From the NCBI GenBank assembly GCA_965657335.1, contig CBFHOH010000015.1, positions 54,816-118,815 on the forward strand: a DNA stretch of 64,000 bases. Reading direction: 5' to 3'. The notes under the pieces were generated by a model. It searched no databases and had not been told where the DNA came from. It saw only the letters and a list, made by a program, of their open reading frames with translations. Shown here in pieces: positions 27,216 through 36,951 of this stretch. Source of the DNA: UBA4582 sp965657335 (GTDB lineage: Bacteria > Pseudomonadota > Gammaproteobacteria > Pseudomonadales > Azotimanducaceae). Position 1 is the first letter of the stretch; every line of letters begins with the position of its first letter. The translations under genes were made by a program, and so were the position numbers.

Positions 27216-28274
27216 GTGGAAGCTGTTTTGGATAGAACTTACTTCACAAAATTCAAAGACGCTGACCTTCGGCAGCAACTGAAAAATTATGGCTTTACAG
27301 TCATGATTTGTTTTGTCATTGCTGTTGTTCTTTGGTTGCAGGAAGGCAATTCATTTTCCGACAAGCTCACCTTTTCACTGCTTATTGGGTTTTGTGTACA
27401 TAGCATATCGATCTTATTGCTTGCCCGGTTTGGTGTGGAACGAATTGTCATTGTTTTCTTCGTTTCGATACCGGTGGGTGTTCTGCTCGGCTTGTCGCTG
27501 GGCGGTTTGGCGAATGGTATTCCTCTCTCCGGGATAGTTGAGGACCCTTCTGATACATTGGTAAGTATGGCAATCGCTTTTATTGCCTCTTATGTGTTCA
27601 TGTCGTACTACATATTGACTGACACGCGGGAAAAATTACGCCAGGAAGAAATGCGTAGCCTGCAGAACGAAAAAGCCATGATCGAGACTCAGTTGCGGTT
27701 GCTTCAGTCTCAGATAGAGCCTCACTTTCTTTTCAATACGCTTTCGCATGTCGTGAGTTTGATGTCAGTAGATACACCCCGCGCGGAAGAAATGCTGCGG
27801 GCACTTACCCAATTTTTGCGGGCGACGCTAAAACGGAGCAGGGACGAAAGCAGTCATTTGTCAGACGAAGTTAAGTTGCTGGAAGATTATCTGTCGATAT
27901 TGAAAATACGCATGGGCGACAGACTCGAATATGGGATCGACGTGCAAGTCGACGCTGATCGAATAAAGTTGCCGGCATTATTAATCCAGCCGTTAGTAGA
28001 AAACGCTATCGTCCATGGACTTGATCCAAAGGAAGCAGGAGGAAAGGTTCAAGTCACTTTTAGCCGTGATGAAATGGATCTGGTGGTGACCGTCTCGGAC
28101 ACCGGCGATGGATTAGGTGATGAGCCTGCAGTGGGGCAGGGTATCGGTATTGGCAACGTAAAAGAACGGTTAAGTATACTTTACGGTCCCGAAGTCAGCT
28201 TTGAGCTGACAGACTCGGTCCCCCACGGGTTGACCGTGACTATCAGGATCCCGTTCAAGGAAGTTGAGAAATGA
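27216..28274 (+). CDS. LytS-type sensor histidine kinase
   Basis: Inner-membrane kinase of 352 residues with about four transmembrane helices between residues 25 and 135. A coiled linker leads to the His_kinase domain with the phospho-accepting His in QIEPHFLFNTLSHV near residue 170. The ATP-binding part has LIQPLVENAIVHGL (N box) and SDTGDGLGD (G1), then GIGIGNVKERL. The start is the GTG at 27216; other nearby non-ATG starts are possible. Its stop overlaps the ATG of the response regulator by four bases (ATGA), showing translational coupling. Confidence 0.9.
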   Translation: MEAVLDRTYFTKFKDADLRQQLKNYGFTVMICFVIAVVLWLQEGNSFSDKLTFSLLIGFCVHSISILLLARFGVERIVIVFFVSIPVGVLLGLSLGGLANGIPLSGIVEDPSDTLVSMAIAFIASYVFMSYYILTDTREKLRQEEMRSLQNEKAMIETQLRLLQSQIEPHFLFNTLSHVVSLMSVDTPRAEEMLRALTQFLRATLKRSRDESSHLSDEVKLLEDYLSILKIRMGDRLEYGIDVQVDADRIKLPALLIQPLVENAIVHGLDPKEAGGKVQVTFSRDEMDLVVTVSDTGDGLGDEPAVGQGIGIGNVKERLSILYGPEVSFELTDSVPHGLTVTIRIPFKEVEK

Positions 28275-29050
28275 CTGACTCACCCACTGCGATCGTTGCT
28301 GACGACGAGGTGAATCTCGCTGATTATCTGTGCCAGTTACTTCAAAATCTATGGCCCGAACTCGACGTGGTCGCAACCGCTGTTAATGGCAAGGAAGCGG
28401 CTGAATTGATCGAGGATTTGGAACCCGATTTTGCGTTTTTAGATATCAAGATGCCCGTCATTTCAGGTCTGGAAGTCGCTGCTGACATCACCGGTAAAAC
28501 GAAGGTTGTTTTCGTAACTGCGTACGATGAATTTGCGATCGAAGCGTTTGAGTCTGCTGCGATCGATTATTTACTCAAACCCGTCGATTCAGTGCGGCTC
28601 ATGAAAACGCTTGAGCGGCTGAAAGCAGAGAAATCTGTTTTACAGGATCGGGCCAAGTTGTCGCGCTTGGCTGAGCAGGTAGATGCCGGGCTGACTGTTT
28701 CTGCTAATGGGGATAAAAACTCGGAGTACCTGAGTTGGATTAGAGCAGGACTTCAAGGTGAAACGAGAATAATAGCTGTTGGAGATGTGCTGTGCTTCAA
28801 AGCGGACCATAAATACACCTCTATTTACACGGATAGCGGCGAGCATTTAATTCGAAAGTCTATCAAGGATCTGGCCAAGGAGCTTGACCCACAAACTTTC
28901 TGGCAAATCCACCGCAGTACTATTGTAAATATCAATAATATCGAGGTCGCCCGGAAGGACTTTCGCGGCAGATACACAGTATTTCTCAGGGGGTTAAAAG
29001 CGGGACTGAAAGTGAGTGACCCCTACAGTCACTTGTTTCGTCAAATGTAG
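28271..29050 (+). CDS. LytTR-family response regulator
   Basis: Cytosolic DNA-binding regulator of 259 residues. The receiver domain (residues 5-120) has the acidic pair DDE, the phospho-accepting Asp in FAFLDIKMPVISG and the Lys in DYLLKPVD. The C-terminal LytTR domain (about 155-255) has IIAVGDVLCFKADHKYTSIY and FWQIHRSTIVNINNI. It pairs with the kinase whose gene it overlaps by four bases. Targets are not visible. Confidence 0.92.
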   Translation: MTDSPTAIVADDEVNLADYLCQLLQNLWPELDVVATAVNGKEAAELIEDLEPDFAFLDIKMPVISGLEVAADITGKTKVVFVTAYDEFAIEAFESAAIDYLLKPVDSVRLMKTLERLKAEKSVLQDRAKLSRLAEQVDAGLTVSANGDKNSEYLSWIRAGLQGETRIIAVGDVLCFKADHKYTSIYTDSGEHLIRKSIKDLAKELDPQTFWQIHRSTIVNINNIEVARKDFRGRYTVFLRGLKAGLKVSDPYSHLFRQM

Positions 29051-29507
29051 TCATTAAGCACGTTGTTAATATTCGGGCGGGCGTATTTTCTGGGGTTGAT
29101 CCCATATCACCCTCAATAAACCCTAAATAAACTGGTAGCGGCACTACCATCTCATGTTGAAGACAGTCTGCTGGTATCTGAAATAACCGGTATTGGCCTT
29201 CGGTGCGGCTAGATTACACGGTTTTATCGCTCTCGGCGGTAAATTCAAATAGGAGCTAAGCCAACGGAATACTCTTGATGTCTGGAAAAAAGGCGGTTCA
29301 AAGGCATCTGCAAACTATTGACGCAAAACTGGGCGGTCCCTTTAGAAATTATTGACACATATCAAAAATAGTTCGAATCAAAGCTTGAATCGTTTCAGAT
29401 CGTCCCAAGATATTGAACAATGCGGCCTCAAAACACTCTAAATCTTAGTGGAAAAGCAAGCAGTGCATGTTGCTTTTGAGGGCTTTGCATACATAAGGAG
29501 TATGTAG
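29051..29507 (+). promoter_or_regulatory. rpoH upstream region with sigma-32-like promoter
   Basis: No gene was found in this 457-bp stretch. CTTGAAT (29384-29390), 13 bases, then CCCAAGAT (29404-29411) resembles the heat-shock promoter (CTTGAAA, N11-16, CCCCATNT). It sits about 95 bp before the rpoH ATG, so self-activation of rpoH is possible. A TTGACA at about 29352 could be a -35 box, but its -10 is poor. Confidence 0.4.
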
Positions 29508-30368
29508 ATGACAACTATGACTATAAACAATCAATTACCCGCCTTGAGCTCTGGTAGCCTTAGTGCCTATCTGGATTCTGTTCAGCAAATACCCTTGTTG
29601 ACCGCGGAAGAAGAGGTTGATTTGTTCCTGCGTTTTCAGGAACACGATGATGTGGAGGCGGCAAGAAAAATCGTGTTGTCTCATCTGCGTTATGTGGCAT
29701 ACGTTGCGCGCAGTTACATGGGTTATGGGTTGCCGCTCGAGGATATTATTCAGCAGGGCAATGTCGGGCTGATGAAGTCTGTCAAAAAGTTTAGCCTTGA
29801 TCATAAAGTTCGCCTGGTTTCTTTCGCTGTTCACTGGATCAAGGCTGAAATACACGAATTCATTTTGAAAAACTGGAAAATAGTTAAAATCGCGACGACC
29901 AAGGCGCAGCGCAAATTGTTCTTTAATCTGCGAAAGGCCAAAAAGCGGTTGGGGTGGTTGAAAGGAGACGAAGTCGTTCGTGTTGCTGAGGATTTGGGTG
30001 TTAAGCCTGAAGAAGTTGTAGAAATGGAAAACCGTCTTAGTCGCGTCGATGAAACCTTTGACCGTCCAGACGACAACGATGACGACGTAGTGGCGAGCCC
30101 TGTGGTGTATCTGAGCAATGGGAATACCGAAGACCCGGCTTGGGTGACTGAATCCGAGGAAATTGCCGACCAGAGAGCGTTAGGCTTAACAAAAGCGCTG
30201 TTGGCACTCGACGAGAGATCTCGCGACATTGTCCAAAGTCGGTGGTTAGCAAATGAAAAGGCAGGTTTGCGTGAGCTTGCCGAAGTCTACGGCGTGTCGA
30301 TGGAGCGAATCAGGCAAATCGAAGCGAAGGCCTTCGAAAAGATGCAACCCTATCTTGAAGCGTCGTAG
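29508..30368 (+). CDS. rpoH: Heat-shock sigma factor RpoH (sigma-32)
   Basis: Alternative sigma factor of 286 residues that directs RNA polymerase to chaperone and protease genes. Region 2 has LSHLRYVAYVARSYMGYGLP, EDIIQQGNVGLMKSV and RLVSFAVHWIKAEIHEF. The diagnostic RpoH box QRKLFFNLRKAKKRLG is near residues 131-146. Region 4 ends in LREVYGVS-like helices (LRELAEVYGVSMERIRQIE). AAGGAG lies 8 bases before the ATG. ftsX/ftsE, the usual neighbours of rpoH in Enterobacteria, are not adjacent. Confidence 0.95.
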   Translation: MTTMTINNQLPALSSGSLSAYLDSVQQIPLLTAEEEVDLFLRFQEHDDVEAARKIVLSHLRYVAYVARSYMGYGLPLEDIIQQGNVGLMKSVKKFSLDHKVRLVSFAVHWIKAEIHEFILKNWKIVKIATTKAQRKLFFNLRKAKKRLGWLKGDEVVRVAEDLGVKPEEVVEMENRLSRVDETFDRPDDNDDDVVASPVVYLSNGNTEDPAWVTESEEIADQRALGLTKALLALDERSRDIVQSRWLANEKAGLRELAEVYGVSMERIRQIEAKAFEKMQPYLEAS

Positions 30369-30627
30369 CGTCTGCTATTCAAGCCTTAAATATTCCGGAC
30401 GCGTCATAGATAGTTCTGCAGCGGCCAATCCCTGAGGCGACTAATGTCTCAAACAGTCAGCACTTCCGCTGGCCTCAACATCCTGTGTATTTCCTAGCCG
30501 TGAGCGCGGCAAAAAAGCATCAGCGACGGTCCTTTGAAGTCTGAGTTAACTTTGATATGGTCAGACGCGTATAGGCCTATCCGTGCATTTGGGCAACGCA
30601 CATAAATTGAATACGAGGGAGAAAACT

Positions 30628-31413
30628 ATGTCAGAAGCGCTGATCACAACAGACGCGAGTACGCTGGACTATCCGGCTCTGGTTGCTGACTTGAACCGCC
30701 TACTTAGGCTACGAGCAACGCCTATTGGTATGAAAATGTTTAAGACACGTGAAGAGATGGAGTCGATACCCAGAATCCGACGTCCCAAGGATATTCACAC
30801 CACGGACCAAATTGTTGGGCAAGCTTGTCGAAACGGGTGGACCGTGGGGATAACGATGGATGACCTTGTCGGTGATCAGTGTGGCACTGTACTTGGCTTG
30901 CACCCGCGGGATGAAAAGTGGCTTTCGGGAGACAAGATGCATGGCGTGTGGTTCGGATCACTCGAAGATTCGGCCGCTCATCAAAATGCGATGGATGTGC
31001 CGGATTACGGTACCTATGAAGCGATGGTCGTAAGCCCTCTGACCTCAGGCAGACTTAATCCGCCGGATATCTGTCTGATCTACGCAACCCCTGCACAAAT
31101 GATCCTGTTCATTAACGGCTTGCAATGGTTAGGGTATAAGAAAATGGACTGGAGCTGTGTTGGCGAATCATCCTGCGCGGATTCATGGGGGCGTGCATTG
31201 AAAACTGGCGAGCCTAGCCTATCAATTCCCTGTTTCGCAGAGCGACGTTACGGGGGTGTTATGGAAGACGAGTTGTTGATGGCAATTCCACCATCATTTT
31301 TGCCGAAGGTTATCGCCGGTATGGATGCTCTGTCGAAGAATGGTTTGAGATACCCAATAGCGCCGTATGGCGTGACAAACGACGTGAGGGCAGGTATGGG
31401 GGCGAGTTACTAA
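30628..31413 (+). CDS. DUF169 domain-containing protein
   Basis: 261 residues from the ATG at 30628, with GAGGGAG 4 bases upstream; a longer frame from 30583 lacks a ribosome-binding site. The family features DLNRLLRLRATPIGMKMF, GQACRNGW and DLVGDQCGTVLGL are visible. Cysteines in WSCVGESSCADSW and IPCFAERRYGG are suggestive of metal or redox chemistry. The function of DUF169 proteins is not established. It has no operon partner in this window. Confidence 0.8.
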   Translation: MSEALITTDASTLDYPALVADLNRLLRLRATPIGMKMFKTREEMESIPRIRRPKDIHTTDQIVGQACRNGWTVGITMDDLVGDQCGTVLGLHPRDEKWLSGDKMHGVWFGSLEDSAAHQNAMDVPDYGTYEAMVVSPLTSGRLNPPDICLIYATPAQMILFINGLQWLGYKKMDWSCVGESSCADSWGRALKTGEPSLSIPCFAERRYGGVMEDELLMAIPPSFLPKVIAGMDALSKNGLRYPIAPYGVTNDVRAGMGASY

Positions 31414-31463
31414 ACCCGCCGTGGCAATCCGTTGCTGTTTAAGGTGTTTTGTAAATTCAGCGG

Positions 31464-32255
31464 TTAAGCAGTGACTTGTTTAACCGTTGGATCAAGCGCT
31501 GACCAAGCCTGAATACCGAGATGGTTATTCCGTTTGCTGATATTCAGCACGATATGCCGCTGATGGTGTGTTCCACCAATGTTTAGATTAATGTCGAGCG
31601 CAGCGTTCATACTGTGCATGCCAGTTTGGATCGCATAAAGTGAATTGACGGTTATGTGGCCTGAGGGTAGGTCCAGTTCGCTGCCGTCTTTGCTGCAGTC
31701 TAGTTTGTCTTTGCCGATCGCAAAGTGCGGGTAGTTGATAAGCTCAGCACACGCGGCATGGTTACCCTCGTTGGCGCGGTTGATGAAATCATGTATTAAT
31801 GCAAAACAGCGTGTTTCCATCTCAGTGGTGATGCCATTATCCATGTCATCGCTCACATAGTCTGAGCTAAATCTGGATTGTATGCCCCATTGTCCCTGTT
31901 GGTAAGTAACGATGTACACAATGGGCGTTGATAGCAGTTTTTCTCCCGTTGTCGTGTAGCGAGACCATTGACCTGCAACGTGTACTTTTTTGCTCGAAAA
32001 GTGAAGGGCATGTTTGTAGTCCCACTCGCTGTGATCCCAGCCGGTTGCAATAACGCGGTCAAAATTAAATGCCTCTACATAATGCTGCATTGATTCAAAC
32101 ACTGTAATTTGTCCTGCGTGTGCAGGGCGAACATGCGGAAAATGAAGAGAGTCGGCCCAGGCCATAATATCCCTGCTGTTGAACGTGCTGAGAAACCTGT
32201 CAACGGCCTGTAGCCCAGCTGTCTCAAGATCGCTAATTTCAAGGTCTTTGCTCAT
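31464..32255 (-). CDS. Hypothetical protein with tandem NTF2/SnoaL-like halves
   Basis: 263-residue protein of unknown role. Two halves share a pattern: LHFPHVRPAHAG...FESMQHYVEAF in the first and LINYPHFAIGKD...HITVNSLYAI in the second. Each is preceded by a helix ending in a short polar segment, as in NTF2-like folds. It has no signal peptide. It follows the acyl-CoA ligase gene on the same strand, 235 bp downstream, so co-transcription is possible but not shown. Confidence 0.68.
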   Translation of the reverse strand: MSKDLEISDLETAGLQAVDRFLSTFNSRDIMAWADSLHFPHVRPAHAGQITVFESMQHYVEAFNFDRVIATGWDHSEWDYKHALHFSSKKVHVAGQWSRYTTTGEKLLSTPIVYIVTYQQGQWGIQSRFSSDYVSDDMDNGITTEMETRCFALIHDFINRANEGNHAACAELINYPHFAIGKDKLDCSKDGSELDLPSGHITVNSLYAIQTGMHSMNAALDINLNIGGTHHQRHIVLNISKRNNHLGIQAWSALDPTVKQVTA

Positions 32256-32490
32256 AATAGAACCCGTATGCGGTATTTTTAATTGCTAAATAAGTTAATG
32301 GCTGTCTCATCCGTTTGGTGGATGTCAACCCAGCATTAGCGGCACTAACTACCTAGCTGTTGTGGCGCGGTCGTGGGCGTTAAAGCTAAAACCAATTTAG
32401 CCGCTGCGTTATTGCTCACGCTGAAAGTGATGCAATTTATTATCACACTTCTTGTGAGTTAAGCCTCTGAGATTTATCCAGCGTGTGCGT

Positions 32491-34071
32491 TTAAATTGAT
32501 TTTTCTCGTCCTTCCCAATAAGGTGCCCGGACAAGCCGGCGCTGTATTTTGCCGGTGGGAAGTCTTGGCAAGTCATCCGTAAAGTCAATGGTCTTGGGGC
32601 ATTTGAAGCTCGGGAGGCGCGCCTTTGCAAACTCCCGCAGTTCCTCAGCAAGTTGATCAGAGGGTTCAATACCCGCGTTTAACTGAACCACGGATTTGAC
32701 TTCTTCACCCCACTCTTCATTCGGCACGCCGATACTACATACATCGTGCACCGCTGGATGTTGCATTACCTCGTTGTCTACGTCTTGCGGGTAGATATTG
32801 ACGCCGCCCGAAATGATTAGCTCTGCTGTTCTACCTGTGAGAAATAAGTAACCATCTTCATCAAAGTAGCCCATATCGCCAAGAGTAAAGTAATCACCAC
32901 GATAGGAAGAATCGGTTTTCGAGTCGTCTTTGTAATACACAAATCTGCCTTGATCCGGTGCGCGCATGTAAATTGTGCCGGTTTCACCGGCTTCAACTTG
33001 ATGCCCCTCGTCATCCAAAATTTTGTTGTCGAATTCTGGGCCGGGTTTACCAACGGTGCCCGGTTTGGTGAGCCACTCCTCAGAGCCAACAATAAAGCCG
33101 CCGCCACCTTCGGTGGCCGCATAGTATTCGATTAGCACGGGTCCAAACCATTCAATCATTTTATGCTTGACGTGCACGGGGCATGGCGCCGCACCGTGAA
33201 TGATCTGTTTGACACTACTGATGTCATATTTGTCTCGTGTTGCGTCAGGCAACGAAAGCATTCGGTGGAACATGGTGGCTACCATGTGGCAGTGTGTGAC
33301 TTTGTAGTTGTCTATGAGTTCTAGCGTTTGTTCTGGGTCCCACCGATCCATCATCACGACGGTAGCGCCTGAAACAATTGGCGTCAGTACATCGATCAGT
33401 AATGGTGCCGCGTGATAGGCCGGTCCCGTGCAAAGGTCTACCGAGTGATCGTCATTAAACCCGACCTCTGAGTAGTCAGGTAACAGGACCGGTCTTTGTT
33501 TTCTATAAACACCCTTCGGGTGACCTGTTGTACCTGACGTGTACAACATCGTGCCACCATGAACGGGGTTCTGGATGTTTTCATGATCGCACAGGGCGAG
33601 TTCGGTATCGTAAACTTGGTAGCCATCAATCTCTCCTCCAATCGCAAGGTGCTGTTCAATTCGCGGGGCCGCAGCGGCAAGTGAGTCGAGTTTGTCAGCA
33701 TACTGGTGTTCGGCAATGAATATTTTCGCGTCACTATTGTCGACAATGTAGCCGATCTCCTCGCCGGTAAGGTGCCAGTTTATAGGTGTTACCCGGGTGC
33801 CGGTGCGAAACGCCGCCATCATTACCTCTATAAACTCGACCCTATTGCTTGATAATAGCGCGATGCCATCATCGGGCTTGAGATTCGCCTTCCTAATATA
33901 GTTAGCAAGTCTGTTTGCTTTGTCGTTGAGGTCTCGCCAAGTATGTTTTCCAAAACGATCAATCACGGCAAGTGCGTCTGGTTTTACGGCAGCGTGTGAG
34001 GCTAGGGCCATGCCTGTCGCTGCGGCTTCAGTTGGGTCAATACTAGAATAGTCCAGAGCATTTTGGGTCAT
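32491..34071 (-). CDS. AMP-dependent acyl-CoA synthetase/ligase
   Basis: ANL-superfamily ligase of 526 residues that activates a carboxylic acid to the acyl-adenylate and then the CoA thioester. The P-loop-like motif is MLYTSGTTGHPKGVYRK, the adenylate-binding motif is YAATEGGG, the hinge is LTGRTAELIISGGVNIYPQDVD, and the C-terminal catalytic Lys is in LPRLPTGKIQRR. Acid specificity cannot be deduced; neighbours suggest fatty or hydroxy acids. Confidence 0.92.
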   Translation of the reverse strand: MTQNALDYSSIDPTEAAATGMALASHAAVKPDALAVIDRFGKHTWRDLNDKANRLANYIRKANLKPDDGIALLSSNRVEFIEVMMAAFRTGTRVTPINWHLTGEEIGYIVDNSDAKIFIAEHQYADKLDSLAAAAPRIEQHLAIGGEIDGYQVYDTELALCDHENIQNPVHGGTMLYTSGTTGHPKGVYRKQRPVLLPDYSEVGFNDDHSVDLCTGPAYHAAPLLIDVLTPIVSGATVVMMDRWDPEQTLELIDNYKVTHCHMVATMFHRMLSLPDATRDKYDISSVKQIIHGAAPCPVHVKHKMIEWFGPVLIEYYAATEGGGGFIVGSEEWLTKPGTVGKPGPEFDNKILDDEGHQVEAGETGTIYMRAPDQGRFVYYKDDSKTDSSYRGDYFTLGDMGYFDEDGYLFLTGRTAELIISGGVNIYPQDVDNEVMQHPAVHDVCSIGVPNEEWGEEVKSVVQLNAGIEPSDQLAEELREFAKARLPSFKCPKTIDFTDDLPRLPTGKIQRRLVRAPYWEGREKSI

Positions 34072-35048
34072 GTTTTTTCCTGGCTGTTTGGAACAGGGAA
34101 TCGCAATGTTTTGCGCTAAGTGGGTAATATATCGACTGTTCCGTACCGACTACAATCGTTTTTTAATTGCTGATGGAGATTTAGATATCATCAGCATCTC
34201 CCTCATTGCGATTGGTCAGTGGATAAGCAAAATCAATGTTGTCAGATGCCGCTAACGTTAGCCTTGCAAGAGGCGATCCAAGCGCTCTCAATATTTTTGT
34301 CTTCATACGCAAGGCCAGTTGAGACTCTGGCAATAGCTTTTTGGTGCGGGATAGAGGCAAGCTTGCCTTAACCAAATATATTTAATCTTCGTAGAGATAA
34401 GCCAAAATGACTGTTTTCTCCGGAACGGGTCCAATTCGCTGCCGGTGCACAGGACAAAATATCTCTTGTGATTGGCTCAACATCTATAACACCATGATAG
34501 TGACTGACCGGTATCATCACGGCCTCGAAAAGGCGTTCGGTATTTCTGGGCAGCCGAGCTAATGTTGCTTTTGTCTTCGATGCTTAAATTTCTTCGGCGC
34601 TGAACAACAATGCTTGTCTAATTGAGTCCGCTGCCTTTTATCGACCCGCAGTGAAGTGCTTGCTCTATGCGCTGAAATTCAACTAAGCTTTTCAAATAAC
34701 CACGCAGGACTGAAGCAAAACGGAATTGACAGGAAAAAGATGGGAGGCATGACACGCCTAAGTTTTGTTGGGTCGTTTAGCTTGCCAAGCGAATGAATGA
34801 TATTCTGCTTTTTCTGAGGTAACGCGGGAATAAAAAGCCAAGGTCATAAGCGTTCCTTGACGTGAATGTTTCTTTCGTTCGAAGATTCATGTTTTAAAAT
34901 CGGTAAAACTTAAACAGCGTATATTCTGCGGGTAAATCGCACTAATTCCCCACAATTAATATTTATTCGATTTTTAGGCCGTATTTGCCAATAAATATAT
35001 AAAAGTGGGTATATTGTGCTCAATTTTGGATTAAATGGAGATTTTTAG
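34072..35048. other. Gene-poor intergenic region (977 bp)
   Basis: I could not support a gene here. On the minus strand, about 34583 to 34367 is an open stretch of about 70 codons ending near LSLRRLNIFG with plausible protein-like composition, but it has no good start or homology I recognise. It may be gene decay. The last 70 bases before the dehydrogenase gene are AT-rich (AATAAATATATAAAAG, TATATTGTG) and probably contain its promoter. Confidence 0.4.
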
Positions 35049-36062
35049 ATGAAGAGTAACTTGCTTTGGCCCTTTATGCGATGGCCGAATGGGTATGAAG
35101 CCGAAATTGAAACAGCGGGAGATAAAGCGGATTGTGTTTTTGTTGAATCTCCCGATCTGGTTACGGATGAGCAGTGGTCCTGTTGCGATGGCATTATCAG
35201 TACCGCCGACCCGGTATCAGGGGATGATTTCGAAAAGATTGGCTCAACGCGTATTCTTGTTACGCCTAAAGTCGGTTTTGACAATATAGATCTAGCTGCT
35301 TGGGGAGCCAGAGGTATACCCGTTTGTAACGTGCCTGATTACGGCACACAAGACGTCGCTGACCATGCGATGGGGCTCTTGTTAGGGCTCATGAAGGGCA
35401 TCAATCGCTATGATAACCGTCTTCGACAAGAGCCACGAACCAACTGGAAACCGATGGATCATCCGTTGGCTTTGCGTCTGTCTGAAGCGAAAATAGGGGT
35501 GGTTGGTCTGGGTCGTATCGGCACCGCAATGACTCTGCGTTGCAAGGCTTTCGGCATGGACGTCAGCTTTTATGATCCCTACAAAAGTAACGGCTCGGAT
35601 CTGGCGCTCGGTATTAAAAGAGTCGACAGTCTCGAAGCACTGTTTGCTGATTCGGATATTGTCACCATTCATGTACCACTGTCGGGCGAAACGCAGAATT
35701 TAGTGAATGCTGAAGTTCTTAGCCATGCCAAGAAAGGTCTTGTGCTGATTAATGCTGCCAGGGGTGAAGTTGTTGATGCTGATGCGTTGTTTGAGTCGCT
35801 TAAATCAGGACAAATCGGTGGTGCTGGTCTGGACGTATTGCCGGAGGAGCCGTCGAATATGTCGCATCCGCTCATTGCTGCCTGGCATGCAGAAGAAGAC
35901 TGGATTGTCGATCGAGTATTGATAACGCCACATTCTGCCTTTTACACGCCACAAAGCCTCTTCGACATGCGTACTAAAGGAATTACAGTTGCCTTAAAGT
36001 ATTTGCAGACCGGAAGACTTGAGAATTGTGTGAATCAGGAGTTCATAGTAAACCAACGCTAG
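35049..36062 (+). CDS. D-2-hydroxyacid dehydrogenase family (CtBP-like)
   Basis: NAD(H)-dependent enzyme of 337 residues. The Rossmann motif GVVGLGRIGTAMTLRCKAFG is near residues 152-170 and the catalytic Arg in INAARGEVVD. A Glu/His pair is suggested by LPEEPS and ITPHSAFYT. The overall pattern is closest to the C-terminal-binding-protein/phosphoglycerate dehydrogenase-like branch. The ATG follows TAAATGGAGATTTTTAG with GGAG about 8 bases upstream. Substrate unknown; it stands alone. Confidence 0.88.
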   Translation: MKSNLLWPFMRWPNGYEAEIETAGDKADCVFVESPDLVTDEQWSCCDGIISTADPVSGDDFEKIGSTRILVTPKVGFDNIDLAAWGARGIPVCNVPDYGTQDVADHAMGLLLGLMKGINRYDNRLRQEPRTNWKPMDHPLALRLSEAKIGVVGLGRIGTAMTLRCKAFGMDVSFYDPYKSNGSDLALGIKRVDSLEALFADSDIVTIHVPLSGETQNLVNAEVLSHAKKGLVLINAARGEVVDADALFESLKSGQIGGAGLDVLPEEPSNMSHPLIAAWHAEEDWIVDRVLITPHSAFYTPQSLFDMRTKGITVALKYLQTGRLENCVNQEFIVNQR

Positions 36063-36111
36063 GACGGAGAGGGCTGGGTGAGGGTGCCATGCGTGAGATA
36101 GTTGTCGCGTG

Positions 36112-36951
36112 TTAGTGGCTGTCCAAAAACTGAGCGAGTGCATTTTCCATGTTTACCTGATTGCCGGTTTTTAACCGCCACCAAAGAATTTCAAGTAAAC
36201 GATACAAGCGCTGGTAACACCTCACCGAATCGATGTCCGCTGCGCCCTGATAGAAATTGAGAAACATTTCCGTCTGTTGGTTTGTCAGTCCTTGGGTGAC
36301 AGCGAACACTGCAATTTCAAATGCTGGCGGCGTGACGTTCGCATATTCCCAATCCAGAAAAATTACCTCCTTTGCTGTCACAAGGATGTTGCCAGGATTG
36401 AGATCATTATGGCAAATACGGTAAGACTCGCCGGTGGGTAAGCTTTTTCTAACAGATGCTTCGCAACGGTTGAGTCGTTCGGTTCGGACTATTTGCTTGT
36501 TCTCAAGGTACGCTGAGAGGTGAACTGACGGATCGAGTTTTGAGAACGCGGGCGTCGACAAGTCGTGCACCCGATTGAGTTGGCGAGCAATTTTTGGCAA
36601 AAGCTCGCGATGTTTATCGAGATCGAATTGCTCTCCTTGATGAAAAGTTGTCACTATAAACTCGGGCCGCCAATAAACTAACGATGGAACAATGCTGTCA
36701 AGATTTGAGTGTTCCAGTACCCATCGCTCCGCGTCCCGGTTTAAACCTGGTAATATTTTTTGCGTATTAAGGCGGATGACGAAAAAATTCTCTCCTGAGG
36801 CGACGAGAAAGCTAGAGTTGCTCGCACCGCCCAGCTGTCTGTTCAGTTTGGGTCGTTCCGACAATTCCCGGGGCCAGTGGACCCAGCTATCAACGGCGCT
36901 TCTTAGCTGTTCGCGGATTGTGTGGCTAGTTTTTTTGACCATGAGCGCCAT
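36112..36951 (-). CDS. Choline/thiamine-kinase-like phosphotransferase, probable thiamine kinase
   Basis: 279-residue small-molecule kinase of the APH/choline kinase fold. The catalytic loop is RICHNDLNPGNILV and the metal-binding motif is VIFLDWEYANV. It is the last gene of the operon behind the TPP riboswitch, and its start overlaps the transporter gene by about 49 bases. Thiamine phosphorylation after uptake, as by ThiK, is therefore the most economical role. On sequence alone, a choline or ethanolamine substrate cannot be excluded. Confidence 0.8.
   Translation of the reverse strand: MALMVKKTSHTIREQLRSAVDSWVHWPRELSERPKLNRQLGGASNSSFLVASGENFFVIRLNTQKILPGLNRDAERWVLEHSNLDSIVPSLVYWRPEFIVTTFHQGEQFDLDKHRELLPKIARQLNRVHDLSTPAFSKLDPSVHLSAYLENKQIVRTERLNRCEASVRKSLPTGESYRICHNDLNPGNILVTAKEVIFLDWEYANVTPPAFEIAVFAVTQGLTNQQTEMFLNFYQGAADIDSVRCYQRLYRLLEILWWRLKTGNQVNMENALAQFLDSH

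Noticed and set aside
29278..29355. 25-codon frame MSGKKAVQRH... before rpoH
   Set aside because: Too short and no convincing ribosome-binding site; composition does not suggest a conserved peptide.
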